Shown one piece after another: positions 53,176 to 62,832 of a DNA stretch of 64,000 nt. Origin of the DNA: Bacteroidota bacterium (GTDB lineage: Bacteria; Bacteroidota; Bacteroidia; Palsa-965); contig VBWE01000013.1 of assembly GCA_006218065.1 (NCBI GenBank), forward strand, positions 103,503 to 167,502, given 5' to 3'. Numbering within the stretch: the first letter of the stretch is position 1; each line of letters opens with the position of its first letter. The translations under genes were made by a program, and so were the position numbers. The notes below the pieces were generated by a model that saw only the letters and a list, made by a program, of their open reading frames with translations, was not told where the DNA came from and made no database searches.

Positions 53176-53199
53176 GCACGCTAAATCGCATGCCCGTTT

Positions 53200-54477
53200 A
53201 TGCAGTACCAGGATACTCTTTCTTTTGCACAACAGCAGGACGCCGCCGATCCGCTGAAACATTTCCGCGAACGTTTTCTCTTTCCGCAGCATAACGGGAA
53301 AGACGCGGTGTATTTTACCGGCAATTCGCTCGGACTTCAACCGAAGACTGTGCGGGATTCGGTGATGCAGGAACTGGACGACTGGGCGAAATTCGGCGTG
53401 GAAGGACATTTTCACGCGCGGCGCCCCTGGAAACCGTACCACGAAATATTCACCGAACAGGAAGCCCGGCTTGTCGGAGCCTTGCCCGGTGAAGTGGTGA
53501 TGATGAACCAGCTGACGGTGAACCTGCACCTGCTGATGGTTTCGTTTTACCGTCCCACAAAACAGCGCTACAAAATCATCTGCGAATACAAAGCATTCCC
53601 GTCCGATCAGTATGCGCTTGAATCGCAGGCGCGTTTTCACGGTTTCAACCCGGACGAGGCGGTGATTGAAGTTTCGCCCCGCGCAGGCGAAGAACTTATC
53701 CGTCACGAAGACATTCTCGCCGCGATAGAAAAACATAAAAACGAACTCGCGCTCGTGCTTTTCAGCGGCGTGAATTATTATACCGGGCAGCTTTTCGATA
53801 TGAAATCAATCACTGCCGCGGCGCACAAAGCCGGTGCGATGGCCGGTTTCGACCTGGCGCATGCGGCGGGCAATGTGAAGCTTCACCTGCACGACTGGGA
53901 TGTCGACTTCGCCTGCTGGTGTACGTACAAATACCTGAACAGCGGTCCGGGCAGCGTTGCCGGGGCATTCGTGCACGAACGTCATGCGAACAGTGACCTG
54001 CCCCGTTTTGCAGGATGGTGGGGACATGAAAAAGCCACGCGGTTCAAAATGGAGAAAGGTTTCAAACCGATTCCCGGCGCTGAAGGCTGGCAGATCAGTA
54101 ACGCGCCCGTGCTGAGTATGGCTGCCCACAAAGCCGCCCTCGACATTTTTGATGAAGCGGGCATGGATGCGCTCACTGCGAAAGCGGAAAAACTGACCGG
54201 TTATCTCGAATATATCATCGATACGATCAGCGCGTCGCAGCCGGAAGAAAAAAAACTCGAACTGATTACCCCGCGCGATAAAAAAAGCCGCGGCTGCCAG
54301 CTCAGCGTGGTTGCACACGGTCGGGGAAAAGATCTGTTCAACAAACTGCTGGACAACGGCGTGATCTCCGACTGGCGCGAGCCGAACGTGATCCGCATGG
54401 CGCCGGTCCCGCTTTACAATTCCTTCGAAGACGCCTGGCGTTTCGGAGAAATTCTGAAACAGGCGCTTGCATTATAA
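53200..54477 (+). CDS. kynU: Kynureninase
   Basis: A 425-residue PLP enzyme that splits kynurenine or 3-hydroxykynurenine to anthranilate or 3-hydroxyanthranilate plus alanine. Blocks: [97 protein letters not shown], and PLP-Lys block [20 protein letters not shown]. Full length. It is the first gene of an operon with a halogenase-like flavoenzyme and kmo. Tryptophan dioxygenase and 3-hydroxyanthranilate dioxygenase genes are not in the window. Confidence 0.96.
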   Translation: MQYQDTLSFAQQQDAADPLKHFRERFLFPQHNGKDAVYFTGNSLGLQPKTVRDSVMQELDDWAKFGVEGHFHARRPWKPYHEIFTEQEARLVGALPGEVVMMNQLTVNLHLLMVSFYRPTKQRYKIICEYKAFPSDQYALESQARFHGFNPDEAVIEVSPRAGEELIRHEDILAAIEKHKNELALVLFSGVNYYTGQLFDMKSITAAAHKAGAMAGFDLAHAAGNVKLHLHDWDVDFACWCTYKYLNSGPGSVAGAFVHERHANSDLPRFAGWWGHEKATRFKMEKGFKPIPGAEGWQISNAPVLSMAAHKAALDIFDEAGMDALTAKAEKLTGYLEYIIDTISASQPEEKKLELITPRDKKSRGCQLSVVAHGRGKDLFNKLLDNGVISDWREPNVIRMAPVPLYNSFEDAWRFGEILKQALAL

Positions 54478-54488
54478 AACGAACGGAT

Positions 54489-55856
54489 ATGGATTTTGAT
54501 TTCGATGTGGCGATTATCGGCGGCGGACCTTCCGGTTCTGCGGCAGCTACCTATCTCGTAAAAAAAGGATACCGCGTCGTTGTTTTCGAAAAGGAAAAAT
54601 TTCCGCGCGAACATGTCGGCGAGTCCCTGATCCCGTTTTGCAATTACCGGTTGCAGGATCTTGGCGTGATCGACGAAGTGAAAAAGATCGCGACGAGAAA
54701 GCCGGGAATCAATTTTGTGGACCGGGACGGAAAACGCGAGTCTGTTTGGTGCTTCGAACGTGTGCTGAAAGATATTGCCGGGGTAACGTTCCACACCGAC
54801 CGCGCCACCTTCGATAAAGTGCTGCTCGATCATGCTGCGAAATCGGGCGCAACCGTCCGCGAATGCCATACCGTTAAAAGCGTAAACCTCGACAATCCCC
54901 GGGAAGCTGTTTTGCAGGTCACCGATGCGAACGGTGAAACGAAAAACTGCCGCGTGCGTTTCCTGCTGGATGCCAGCGGCCAGCATACGTTTCTTTCGAA
55001 GAAGATCGGCGGTAAAACGCCGTTCAAAGGTCTCGACCGCGTAGCTTTTTACCGGCGCTGGGTGAACAATACTTACGACAAGGCGCTGAACAGCGGCATG
55101 ATCAAGATCGTGTATCTCGGCGGCGAGAAAAAAGGCTGGTTCTGGGTTATCCCGATCGGGCGCAATTATCTCAGTATCGGCGTTTCGCTGAATCATGCGT
55201 ATGTGCGCGAGCGGAAGAAAGCCCTGACCGGCGACAACTGGAAAAACGAATTGTACGCCGCCGAACTGGCCGAAGCCATTTGCCTGGAGCCGATCCTGCG
55301 CAATGCAAACCCGCAGCACGATACGATCTCTGTCAGCGATTACTCGTACTTCCTGGAAAAAAAATACGGCGCGAATTACGCCATGATCGGTGACGCCGGC
55401 GCATTTCTCGACCCGATTTTTTCCAGCGGATTGTTCGCGGCTTTGGAAACGGCGTACCGCGTTACACAGGCGCTTGATGTTAAGCTGAGCCAGGGCAATG
55501 AAGCGGGACAAAAAGCATTCGAAGAGACTTTTACGGATATCGAAGGCGGCTATAAACTCATCGAAAAATTCGTGCGCCTGTTTTACGACGATGACCTGCT
55601 CAATTTTTCACACGTCTCTGCCGGCGGCGATCAGTTTGATAAATTCACGAATGCGTATAATGCTTTCCACTACCTGTTGTCGGGCGATTTTTTCACGCAC
55701 TATAAAAAGTACGGCGAATTTATTGACCAGATCAACCGGGAACGCAGTTTCAACCAGTTTATCCAATACGTGCGCAAGGTGGCGAATGAATTTCCCAACA
55801 AGGATTATTGCCGGCATTCGTTCGAGGACGTGTACGGGCATTTGCCGGAAAATTAA
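54489..55856 (+). CDS. Flavin-dependent halogenase-like oxidoreductase
   Basis: A 455-residue FAD enzyme. The dinucleotide site GGGPSGSAAATYLVKKGYRV begins at residue 11, with FPREHVGESLIP at 38-49. The WxWxIP motif of flavin-dependent halogenases is exact: WFWVIP at 217-222. A Lys at 71 in RKPGINF sits where halogenases such as CmlS have the catalytic Lys. The C-terminal FAD block is YAMIGDAGAFLDPIFSSGLF. Halogenase relatives also include non-halogenating oxidases, so activity is uncertain. It lies between kynU and kmo with gaps of 11 and 6 bp, which suggests an aromatic substrate from tryptophan degradation (inference). Confidence 0.8.
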   Translation: MDFDFDVAIIGGGPSGSAAATYLVKKGYRVVVFEKEKFPREHVGESLIPFCNYRLQDLGVIDEVKKIATRKPGINFVDRDGKRESVWCFERVLKDIAGVTFHTDRATFDKVLLDHAAKSGATVRECHTVKSVNLDNPREAVLQVTDANGETKNCRVRFLLDASGQHTFLSKKIGGKTPFKGLDRVAFYRRWVNNTYDKALNSGMIKIVYLGGEKKGWFWVIPIGRNYLSIGVSLNHAYVRERKKALTGDNWKNELYAAELAEAICLEPILRNANPQHDTISVSDYSYFLEKKYGANYAMIGDAGAFLDPIFSSGLFAALETAYRVTQALDVKLSQGNEAGQKAFEETFTDIEGGYKLIEKFVRLFYDDDLLNFSHVSAGGDQFDKFTNAYNAFHYLLSGDFFTHYKKYGEFIDQINRERSFNQFIQYVRKVANEFPNKDYCRHSFEDVYGHLPEN

Positions 55857-55862
55857 ATTGAC

Positions 55863-57203
55863 ATGAAACAAAACATCACACTCATCGGCGCCGGTCTTGT
55901 CGGATCGCTGCTGTCCATCTACCTGAAGAAACGCGGTCACGAGGTAACCGTTTACGAACGCCGCCCCGACCTGCGCACCAACCGGATGTCGGCCGGCAAG
56001 TCGATCAACCTCGCCCTGAGTGATCGCGGCTGGCGCGGGCTCGAAGGGGTGGGCATCGCCGACGATATCCGCAAAGTGGCCATCGCCATGAAAGGCCGCA
56101 TGATCCATAACCTCGACGGGCGCGTCGTTTTCCAGCCTTACGGCAAAGAAGGTCAGGCCATTTATTCGGTTTCGCGCGGCGGACTGAACTGCGTGCTGAT
56201 GGACCTCGCCGAAAAGCACGGCACGAAAATTCATTTCGGTGAACGCTGCACGCATCTCGATCTGCAGAAAAACGAAGCGTATTTCGAAAACTTCGACACG
56301 AAAAAAACAACAGCTGTAACTGCCGACCGTTTCTTCGCTACCGACGGTGCGTTTTCCGCGGGGCGCCTGCAACTGCAACTGTCCACGGACCGTTTCGATT
56401 ATCAGCAGTTTTATTTGCAGCACGGGTACAAGGAACTCGTCATTCCGCCCACGGCCTCCGGCGATTTCGCGATGGATCCGAATGCGCTGCACATCTGGCC
56501 GCGCGGGCAGTTCATGCTCATCGCGCTGCCGAACATGGACAAAACATTTACCTGCACGCTTTTCTTTCCTTTCGAAGGCGAATACTCTTTTGCTTCGCTG
56601 GATACGAACGAAAAGATGCTCGACTTTTTCAATAAAATTTTCCCGGATGCCGTGCCGCTTATGCCCACGCTCGAAGCCGATTACAAAAACAACCCGGTTT
56701 CGTCGCTGTGCATCGTGAAATGCTGGCCCTGGACTTTCGCGAACAAACTTGCGCTGGTGGGTGATGCCGCGCATGCCATCGTGCCTTTCTACGGGCAGGG
56801 CATGAACTGCGGTTTTGAAGATTGCGTGGAACTGGAAAAACTGATGAACCGCTACGGCGACGACTGGGATACGGTTTTCCGCGAATACGAAACGTTGCGC
56901 AAACCCGACGGCGATGCAATTGCCGACCTGGCCGTGGCCAACTTCGTGGAGATGCGCGACAAAACCGCCGATCCGAAATTCCTGCTCCAGAAAAAAATCG
57001 AAGCGCGTTTCAGCCAGCAGCATCCCGACAAATGGATACCTTTATATACGATGGTAACTTTCAGTCCCGACACGCGCTATTCCACCGCCCTGCGCGAAGG
57101 CCAGCGCCAGGAAGCCATCATGCAGAAAATTATGGCCATGCCCGGCATCGAAGAAAAGTGGGACAGCGAAGAAGTAGAGCAGGCGATTTTAAAAATGATC
57201 TGA
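55863..57203 (+). CDS. kmo: Kynurenine 3-monooxygenase
   Basis: A 446-residue FAD monooxygenase that hydroxylates kynurenine at position 3 with NADPH and O2. FAD site MKQNITLIGAGLVGSLLSIY, then YERRPDLRTNRMSAGKSINL, ALSDRGWRGLEGVGI, MIHNLDGRVVFQPYGKEGQA, the LVGDAAHAIVPFYGQGMNCG block binding FAD, and a C-terminal helical part with QQHPDKWIPLYTMVTFSP. Length matches bacterial KMO. The preceding halogenase-like gene and kynU share its operon, so the cell can make 3-hydroxyanthranilate, the precursor for de novo NAD by this route. Confidence 0.96.
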   Translation: MKQNITLIGAGLVGSLLSIYLKKRGHEVTVYERRPDLRTNRMSAGKSINLALSDRGWRGLEGVGIADDIRKVAIAMKGRMIHNLDGRVVFQPYGKEGQAIYSVSRGGLNCVLMDLAEKHGTKIHFGERCTHLDLQKNEAYFENFDTKKTTAVTADRFFATDGAFSAGRLQLQLSTDRFDYQQFYLQHGYKELVIPPTASGDFAMDPNALHIWPRGQFMLIALPNMDKTFTCTLFFPFEGEYSFASLDTNEKMLDFFNKIFPDAVPLMPTLEADYKNNPVSSLCIVKCWPWTFANKLALVGDAAHAIVPFYGQGMNCGFEDCVELEKLMNRYGDDWDTVFREYETLRKPDGDAIADLAVANFVEMRDKTADPKFLLQKKIEARFSQQHPDKWIPLYTMVTFSPDTRYSTALREGQRQEAIMQKIMAMPGIEEKWDSEEVEQAILKMI

Positions 57204-57204
57204 T

Positions 57205-57747
57205 ATGGCCGTTCAGTTTTCCTGTGCATCCTGCGGAGGCAACGAAACCGCCACCGACCAAGAGGGGAAAACGGTCTGTAAATACTGCGGAGGTATTGTT
57301 CATCCCGGTATTCCCTGGAGCCCGTTTACAAGAACTGTCCGGCAAGCGAAAGGCTACGACAGTTGGTCATTCGTTTACCTCGGCCTTGTTGTTTTTACTG
57401 CGGCATCGCTTTATGCAAACGCGATTGATCAGCCGGGCTGGTTTCGCAGCGATTTTGCGATTGCAATATGGTCGGTGATTATTCCGGTCCTCGCACTATG
57501 CTGGATGTTCATGCTGCATCCGAAAAAACGTTTGCCGGTAGTTTTGCTTGTCGCTGTGCTTGCGAATACACTTCCGTTCGTAATCGGGGCGATCCTGGAA
57601 AAACCGGGTTTGATTTCGAAGGATGATTTATGGGGTATTGCCGCGATGTTTGCCGGTACTACCTTGGCGGGAATCGCGATCGGCGGCATCCTGAACAACC
57701 TGCGTTCGAATTCGTCTTCCATGCGGAAATGGTTTTTCGGGAAGTAG
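57205..57747 (+). CDS. Zinc-ribbon membrane protein, hypothetical
   Basis: A 180-residue protein. An N-terminal zinc ribbon (FSCASCGGNETATDQ; KTVCKYCGGIV: two CxxC pairs at about 7-10 and 25-28) is followed by four hydrophobic segments (FVYLGLVVFTAASLYANA; AIWSVIIPVLALCWMFM; VVLLVAVLANTLPFVIGAIL; GIAAMFAGTTLAGIAIGGIL) and a short basic tail. It starts 1 bp after the kmo stop, so it is probably co-transcribed. Function unknown. Confidence 0.7.
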   Translation: MAVQFSCASCGGNETATDQEGKTVCKYCGGIVHPGIPWSPFTRTVRQAKGYDSWSFVYLGLVVFTAASLYANAIDQPGWFRSDFAIAIWSVIIPVLALCWMFMLHPKKRLPVVLLVAVLANTLPFVIGAILEKPGLISKDDLWGIAAMFAGTTLAGIAIGGILNNLRSNSSSMRKWFFGK

Positions 57748-57803
57748 TTTGCACAGCCAGCCAGCAATTATAGGCCTGAAAGTCAAATATTTGGCTATTT
57801 TTC

Positions 57804-57834
57804 ATTGTGATTTTATTGATTCTTCCTATCTTCG
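57804..57834 (+). promoter_or_regulatory. Promoter of rplU-rpmA
   Basis: ATTG (57804-57807) and TATCTTCG (57827-57834) are spaced by exactly 19 bp, each one mismatch from TTTG-N19-TAnnTTTG. Confidence 0.6.
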
Positions 57835-57882
57835 CGTCCCCTTTGGAGAAACCAGGGGATAAACCAATCTATAATTTCAACC

Positions 57883-58434
57883 ATGTACGCAATCGTAGAA
57901 ATAGCCGGGCTCCAGTACAAAGTGGCAAAAAAACAACGTGTTTTTGTGCACCGCCTCGAGGCTAACGAAGGTTCTTCGGTCGAATTCGACAAAGTCCTTC
58001 TCATCGACAACGACGGTAAAATTACTGTCGGATCTCCCGTGATCGACGGGGCACGCGTTGCCGCCAAAGTCATTTCACACCTGAAAGACGACAAGGTGAT
58101 CGTGTTCAAGAAAAAACGCCGCAAAGGCTACCAGAAATGGAACAACCACCGCCAGTTCCTGACTGAGCTGGTTATCCAGGGTATCCTTGGCAAAGGCGAA
58201 ACGCTGGGCGCTGAAGATGCCAAGATCGAAATTGCTTCGATTAAGGAACTGAAAGCCGCTTCCATGCCGAAACCGAAAGCGAAGCCCGCTGCCGAAGAGT
58301 CTGACTCAGACGAAGAAGCGGAAGCAAAACCGGCGAAGAAAACTGCTGCTAAAAAGCCCGCTGCCAAGAAAACCGCAGCAAAAGGAGAGAAAAAAGCTCC
58401 GGCTAAGAAAACCAGCAAAAAGAAAGAAGACTAA
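57883..58434 (+). CDS. rplU: 50S ribosomal protein bL21 with long C-terminal extension
   Basis: The first about 103 residues are a standard bL21: MYAIVEIAGLQYKVAKKQRV, VLLIDNDGKITVGSPVIDGA, KKKRRKGYQKWNNHRQFLTE. About 80 extra residues follow, passing through IEIASIKELKAASMPKPKAK, an acidic patch (EESDSDEEAEAKPAKK) and Ala/Lys-rich histone-H1-like repeats (TAAKKPAAKKTAAKGEKKAP). Total 183 residues against about 103 in E. coli. Extended bL21 occurs in Bacteroidota, though the tail varies. It is co-transcribed with rpmA. Confidence 0.95.
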   Translation: MYAIVEIAGLQYKVAKKQRVFVHRLEANEGSSVEFDKVLLIDNDGKITVGSPVIDGARVAAKVISHLKDDKVIVFKKKRRKGYQKWNNHRQFLTELVIQGILGKGETLGAEDAKIEIASIKELKAASMPKPKAKPAAEESDSDEEAEAKPAKKTAAKKPAAKKTAAKGEKKAPAKKTSKKKED

Positions 58435-58466
58435 TCTCTAACAACATTTTCCAAAACCATTGAGCC

Positions 58467-58730
58467 ATGGCACATAAAAAAGGCGAAGGTAAAGTTAAGA
58501 ACGGCCGCGAATCGGAAAGTAAACGACTCGGTATTAAGATTTTCGGCGGACAGGTAGCTAAAGCCGGCAGCATCATCGTGCGCCAGCGCGGCACCCGTCA
58601 CTTCCCCAGCACAAACGTAGGTATCGGTAAAGACCATACCCTGTTTGCCCTGGTTGACGGTGTTGTAACTTTCCGCAAAAAGCGCGATAACCGTTCGTAT
58701 GTTTCGATCAAGCCCGTAGCGGCCGAATAA
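58467..58730 (+). CDS. rpmA: 50S ribosomal protein bL27
   Basis: An 87-residue ribosomal protein near the peptidyl-transferase centre: [60 protein letters not shown]. The N-terminus starts directly as MAHKK, so there is no cleavable extension like that of Firmicutes. It is the second gene of the rplU-rpmA pair and is followed by a terminator. Confidence 0.97.
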   Translation: MAHKKGEGKVKNGRESESKRLGIKIFGGQVAKAGSIIVRQRGTRHFPSTNVGIGKDHTLFALVDGVVTFRKKRDNRSYVSIKPVAAE

Positions 58731-58760
58731 TCCGGAACAAACGACTGTTTAATCATAAAG

Positions 58761-58792
58761 CTCCCGGGTATTCGTACTCCGGGAGTTTTTTT
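58761..58792 (+). terminator. Intrinsic terminator after rpmA
   Basis: CTCCCGG (58761-58767) pairs with CCGGGAG (58779-58785), extended by GTA/TAC around a TTCG tetraloop with one bulged base. A run of seven T follows. Confidence 0.9.
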
Positions 58793-59074
58793 ATGGATGT
58801 TTACTCCATCAGAACAGTTAAAATGTTCAATGTCAAACGCACAATCAACAATGCTCATCGGACTCATTGGTAATTGAGCGTTGAGCGTTTGGCATGGAGC
58901 GTTCCGTTTTCGGAAGGAATAATTTCCTTTTTATTGGATTACTTCCGGATCCGCCCCGATCTTCTTTGTTTTTAGCGCTTAGCCTGTGTTCCAGAAGCTT
59001 TAGAAACATAACTTTGTATGTAAATCCGCCTGTTTCAGCATCCATAAAAAGCAGGCTAACCGAATTCGTATTTT
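58793..59074. other. Intergenic region before serS with imperfect inverted repeat and -7 box
   Basis: No gene is seen. At about 58817-58905 a TGTTCAATGTCAAACGCAC stretch is followed by TTGAGCGTTGAGCGTTTGGC, an imperfect inverted arrangement of TGAGC/GTTGA-type short repeats. TAACTTTG at 59009-59016 matches TAnnTTTG and is the likely -7 box of serS, 58 bp upstream of its ATG. Confidence 0.5.
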
Positions 59075-60346
59075 ATGCTCCAGTTAAACGTAATCCGTGA
59101 ACAAAAAGACCAGGTCATCGAACGGCTGAAGGTCAAGAATTTTGATGCCGCCGCCATCATCGAACAGGTGTATAACCTCGATGCCGACCGGCGCAGAACA
59201 CAGAACGAATCCGATAACCTGCTCGCCGAGTCGAACCAGCTTTCGCGGCAGGTCGGCGATTTGATGAAAGCCGGTAAAAAAGCGGAAGCCGACGACCTGA
59301 AAAACAAATCGGGTGCGCTGAAAGAAAGTATCGCCAAACTCCAGCAGCAGCTCGCCGCCATCGAAGAAGAGCAGCAGCAACTGCTGGTGCAGGTTCCCAA
59401 TATGCCCAGCGAAAAAGTCCCTGCCGGCCGCACGCCCGAGGACAATGAAGTAGTCTTTTCACACGGCGAACTGCCGCAGCTTCCCGACTCGGCAAAGCCG
59501 CACTGGGAACTCGCGGAGCAATACGGCCTGATCGATTTCGAACTTGGTGTAAAACTTACCGGGGCCGGCTTTCCCGTTTACAAAAACAAAGGTGCACGGC
59601 TCCAGCGCGCGCTCATCAACTTTTTCCTCGATCGTGCCACAGCCGCGGGATATATCGAAATCCAGCCGCCGGTCCTGGTCAATAAGGACTCCGGCTTCGG
59701 TACCGGCCAGCTTCCCGATAAAGAAGGGCAGATGTACCACGTAACGCTCGACGACCTCTACCTGATTCCCACGGCCGAAGTACCCGTTACCAATATTTAC
59801 CGCGACGTGATCCTCGACACCGCGCAGCTCCCGGTTAAAAACTGTGGTTACACGCCCTGTTTCCGCCGTGAAGCCGGTTCGTACGGGAAAGATGTCCGCG
59901 GCCTGAACCGCCTCCACCAGTTCGATAAAGTGGAAATCGTACAGGTGGCGCATCCCGAAAAATCGTACGAAACGCTGGAAGAAATGCGCGAATACGTGGC
60001 CGGGCTGCTCAAAGAACTCGAACTTCCGTTCCGTACGCTCAAACTCTGCGGCGGTGATATGAGTTTCGCCTCTGCGCTGACCTACGACATGGAAGTATAT
60101 TCCGGCGCGCAGAAACGCTGGCTCGAGGTGAGTTCCGTTTCCAATTTCGAGTCATTCCAGAGCAACCGCCTGAAGCTCCGTTTCCGCGAAGGCAAGGAAA
60201 AACCGCAGCTGGCGCATACGCTCAACGGCAGCGCGCTCGCTTTGCCGCGTATCGTGGCCGCATTGCTCGAAAACAACCAGGGCGAAAACGGCATTCGCAT
60301 CCCGAAAGCGCTGGTGCCTTATACCGGTTTCGAATTCATTAACTGA
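59075..60346 (+). CDS. serS: Serine-tRNA ligase
   Basis: A 423-residue class II aminoacyl-tRNA synthetase that charges tRNA-Ser. The N-terminal coiled-coil arm (about 25-105) is visible: RTQNESDNLLAESNQLSRQV, KSGALKESIAKLQQQLAAIE. The catalytic core has motif 2 in TPCFRREAGSYGKDVRGLNR and LHQFDKVEIVQVAHPEKSYE, the serine-site TAEVPVTN, and motif 3 in HTLNGSALALPRIVAALLEN. Full length. The end (IPKALVPYTGFEFIN) is standard. A putative lipoprotein gene begins 4 bp downstream. Confidence 0.97.
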   Translation: MLQLNVIREQKDQVIERLKVKNFDAAAIIEQVYNLDADRRRTQNESDNLLAESNQLSRQVGDLMKAGKKAEADDLKNKSGALKESIAKLQQQLAAIEEEQQQLLVQVPNMPSEKVPAGRTPEDNEVVFSHGELPQLPDSAKPHWELAEQYGLIDFELGVKLTGAGFPVYKNKGARLQRALINFFLDRATAAGYIEIQPPVLVNKDSGFGTGQLPDKEGQMYHVTLDDLYLIPTAEVPVTNIYRDVILDTAQLPVKNCGYTPCFRREAGSYGKDVRGLNRLHQFDKVEIVQVAHPEKSYETLEEMREYVAGLLKELELPFRTLKLCGGDMSFASALTYDMEVYSGAQKRWLEVSSVSNFESFQSNRLKLRFREGKEKPQLAHTLNGSALALPRIVAALLENNQGENGIRIPKALVPYTGFEFIN

Positions 60347-60350
60347 GACG

Positions 60351-60959
60351 ATGAAAAGCAATACTCTGAATTTCGGCTGGCTCCTGCTGATTCCCATCCT
60401 GGTCTCGGCATGGAACTATTCCTGCAACAGCGCCCCTAAAAATCCGAAAGAACTGGCTGCTGCGGATTCACTCCGCGCCGACCTGCGCATTGCCGATTCG
60501 CTGCTGAAAACGCTCGAAAAAGAAAAGGTGAAACAGGCGGAAGATGCCGTGCGGGGCAATTCGGCCTTTATTGAGGACGGAATTAACAAATTACAAGACA
60601 CGCTTGACCTGGAAACTGCAACTTTTTTGACCGAATACCGTTCTATTGCCAAGATACTGGGGATATACGTTTCGAACCACGACCGTTTGAAAGGCGCGAT
60701 CGATTCACTGAAAACATCCTGTGACAATCTTTCGCACGATCTCCGGAACAACTCGCTTGCCGAAGGCCTCGACCCGGTGAAAAGTGTGAACAATGAAAGA
60801 GTACAGGTGCACAAACTGATGAACGAATTGAACTTTCTTATTCCCGCAGTCGGTAACGGGCTGAAAACAAATGACAGTCTTTCGCCGAAAATAAAAGCAT
60901 ATATCGAAGAACTGAACGCGAAACTCGCGGCCAGGAACAATCCCGGGCCCGCAAAATAA
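60351..60959 (+). CDS. Putative lipoprotein with coiled-coil region
   Basis: A 202-residue protein. The N-terminus (MKSNTLNFGWLLLIPILVSA then WNYSCNSAPK) is a signal with a possible but non-standard lipobox at Cys 25. The rest is helical and rich in Lys, Asp and Leu (ADSLRADLRIADSLLKTLEK; LKGAIDSLKTSCDNLSHDLR), probably coiled coil. No family recognised. It sits directly between serS and a TPR gene (the TPR start abuts its stop) and may function with that TPR protein. Confidence 0.7.
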   Translation: MKSNTLNFGWLLLIPILVSAWNYSCNSAPKNPKELAAADSLRADLRIADSLLKTLEKEKVKQAEDAVRGNSAFIEDGINKLQDTLDLETATFLTEYRSIAKILGIYVSNHDRLKGAIDSLKTSCDNLSHDLRNNSLAEGLDPVKSVNNERVQVHKLMNELNFLIPAVGNGLKTNDSLSPKIKAYIEELNAKLAARNNPGPAK

Positions 60960-62827
60960 ATGAAGTCCCTGAAATACATACCCCTGTTTATCTTCTTCCT
61001 GCTGCTGGCGGGATTTCCCGGTTATGCCCAGCCCGCGGAAAAACCGAGCACGGACGAACAGCTGGCCGCCCAGTATTACCAGGCCGGCGAGTACGAAAAA
61101 GCGCTCGTGTATTACGAAAGACTTTTCGGAAAAAAACCGATTGCGCTTTACTATAATTATTACCTCAGCTGCATGCTGGCCGTAAATGATTTCAAGAAGG
61201 CGGAAAAAGTAGTAAAGCGGCAGGTGCGCAATTTTCCCTACGACCTGAGTTACCAGGTCGATCTCGGTCGTGTTTACCGGGCTGCGGGAGAAGAAGAAAA
61301 ATCGAAGAAAACGTTTGTGGAAGCCATCAACCGAAGAAAACGTTTGTGGAAGCCATCAACCCGCTGCAGCCCAACCAGGACCAGGTGACCGATCTCGCAC
61401 AGGCGTTCCTGGGAATCAACGAACCGGATCTCGCGATCGAAGCCTACAAAAAAGGCCGGAAGCAGATGAACGGTTTTTACGGGTTCAATTTCGAGCTGGC
61501 CGAAGTGTACGCATACAAAAAAGATCACACGTCGATGGTAAACGAGCTGCTGGATGTGCTCCAGGTCAGCGAAGCTTATATGCAGCAGGTGCAGAACGCA
61601 CTTCAAACCAGTTTCGGCGCTGAAGCGGACGAAAAACAAAACACGATCCTGAAAAACGAACTGCTTCGCCGCACGCAGCGTTTCCCGGACAAAACGGCGT
61701 ATGCCGACCTGCTTTTGTGGAGGCTCATCCAGCAGAAAGATTTTGAAGCCGCTTTTGTCCAGGCCAAAGCCCTCGACAAACGGCGCAGCGAAGAAGGAAC
61801 CCGCGTGATGAGTCTCGCCGAAACCTGCACCCAGAGCGAGGAATACGATGTGGCCCTGCGCTGTTACGAATATGTGAGCGGGCTGGGTGTGCGTTCGTTC
61901 TTTTACGTGGAAGCGCAGCTTAAACGTGCGGATGTGCTTTACCGCCAGAAAACGGAACGCCGCGTGTGCACGGCAGCGGACGCCGACCTGCTGAAAAAAG
62001 ATTTTGAAAAAACACTGGCCGATCTCGGCCGAAGCAATTCCACCGTGCCCCTGCTGAAAATGCTGGCGCACGTGGAAGCGTTTTACCTGCACAACAATGC
62101 CGTTTCCATCAAATTGCTGGAAGAAGCTATTGATATGCCGCAACTCAGTGCGCTGATGCGCGCGCAGTGCAAGCTCGAACTCGGCGATGTGCTTTTGCTC
62201 GACGGGCAGGTATGGGAAGCGTCGCTGCGTTACTCGCAGGTGGAAAAAGAATTCAAACACGAAGTGATCGGCCAGGAAGCCAAATTCAGGAACGCGCGCG
62301 TTTACTTTTACGAAGGTGATTTCTATTTCGCGCAGGGCCAGCTCGACGTGCTGAAAGGTTCTACCGAAAAACTGATCTCCAACGATGCGATGGATCTTTC
62401 GCTGCTCATCACCGACAACCTGGCGATCGACAGCAACGAAGTTCCTTTGTTCATGTACTCCCGCGCCGACCTGCTCGCATTCCAGAACAAAACCGCCGAA
62501 GCGCTGAAAACACTCGACAGCATCAATATCCTGTACCCGGAGCATACGCTTGCCGATGAGATCCTGTACAAACGTTACCAGGTTTTTTTCAAAGAAGGAA
62601 AATATACTGAAGCCGCCGGTTACCTGGAAGAGATCATCAAGCGTTATAATTTCGACGTGCTTGGTGATGATGCGACATTCCGGCTCGCGGAACTGAACGA
62701 TTTTTATCTCGGCAAAAAAGATAAAGCGATGGAACTTTACCAGGATGTCCTGCTCAAATATCCCGGCAGCATGTTCGTGGTGGATGCCCGCAAACGTTTC
62801 CGCGCGCTGCGCGGTGATAAACTGTAA
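60960..62827 (+). pseudogene. Secreted TPR protein, frameshifted by a 29-bp tandem duplication
   Basis: The first frame reads MKSLKYIPLFIFFLLLAGFP (signal), then TPR-like helices (EQLAAQYYQAGEYEKALVYY) to KKTFVEAIN, after which it runs into the second repeat unit and stops at 61388. The remaining about 490 residues continue in another frame from VEAINPLQPNQDQVTDLAQA and are full of TPR helices to the end (LYQDVLLKYPGSMFVVDARK). Deleting one 29-bp unit restores a continuous 612-residue protein. A GTG at 61346 inside the duplication could allow separate translation of the second part. Function of the intact protein is unknown. Confidence 0.9.
61303..61360. repeat. 29-bp perfect tandem duplication
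   Basis: Units 61303-61331 and 61332-61360 are identical and begin CGAAGAAAACGTTTGTGGAA. Since 29 is not a multiple of three, the duplication shifts the reading frame of the TPR gene. Confidence 0.97.
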
Positions 62828-62832
62828 CAGCA

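Noticed and set aside
58817..58905. TGAGC/GTTGA-rich stretch before serS as a mobile element
   Set aside because: The inverted pairing is poor and there are no clear ends; noted only as a degenerate repeat.
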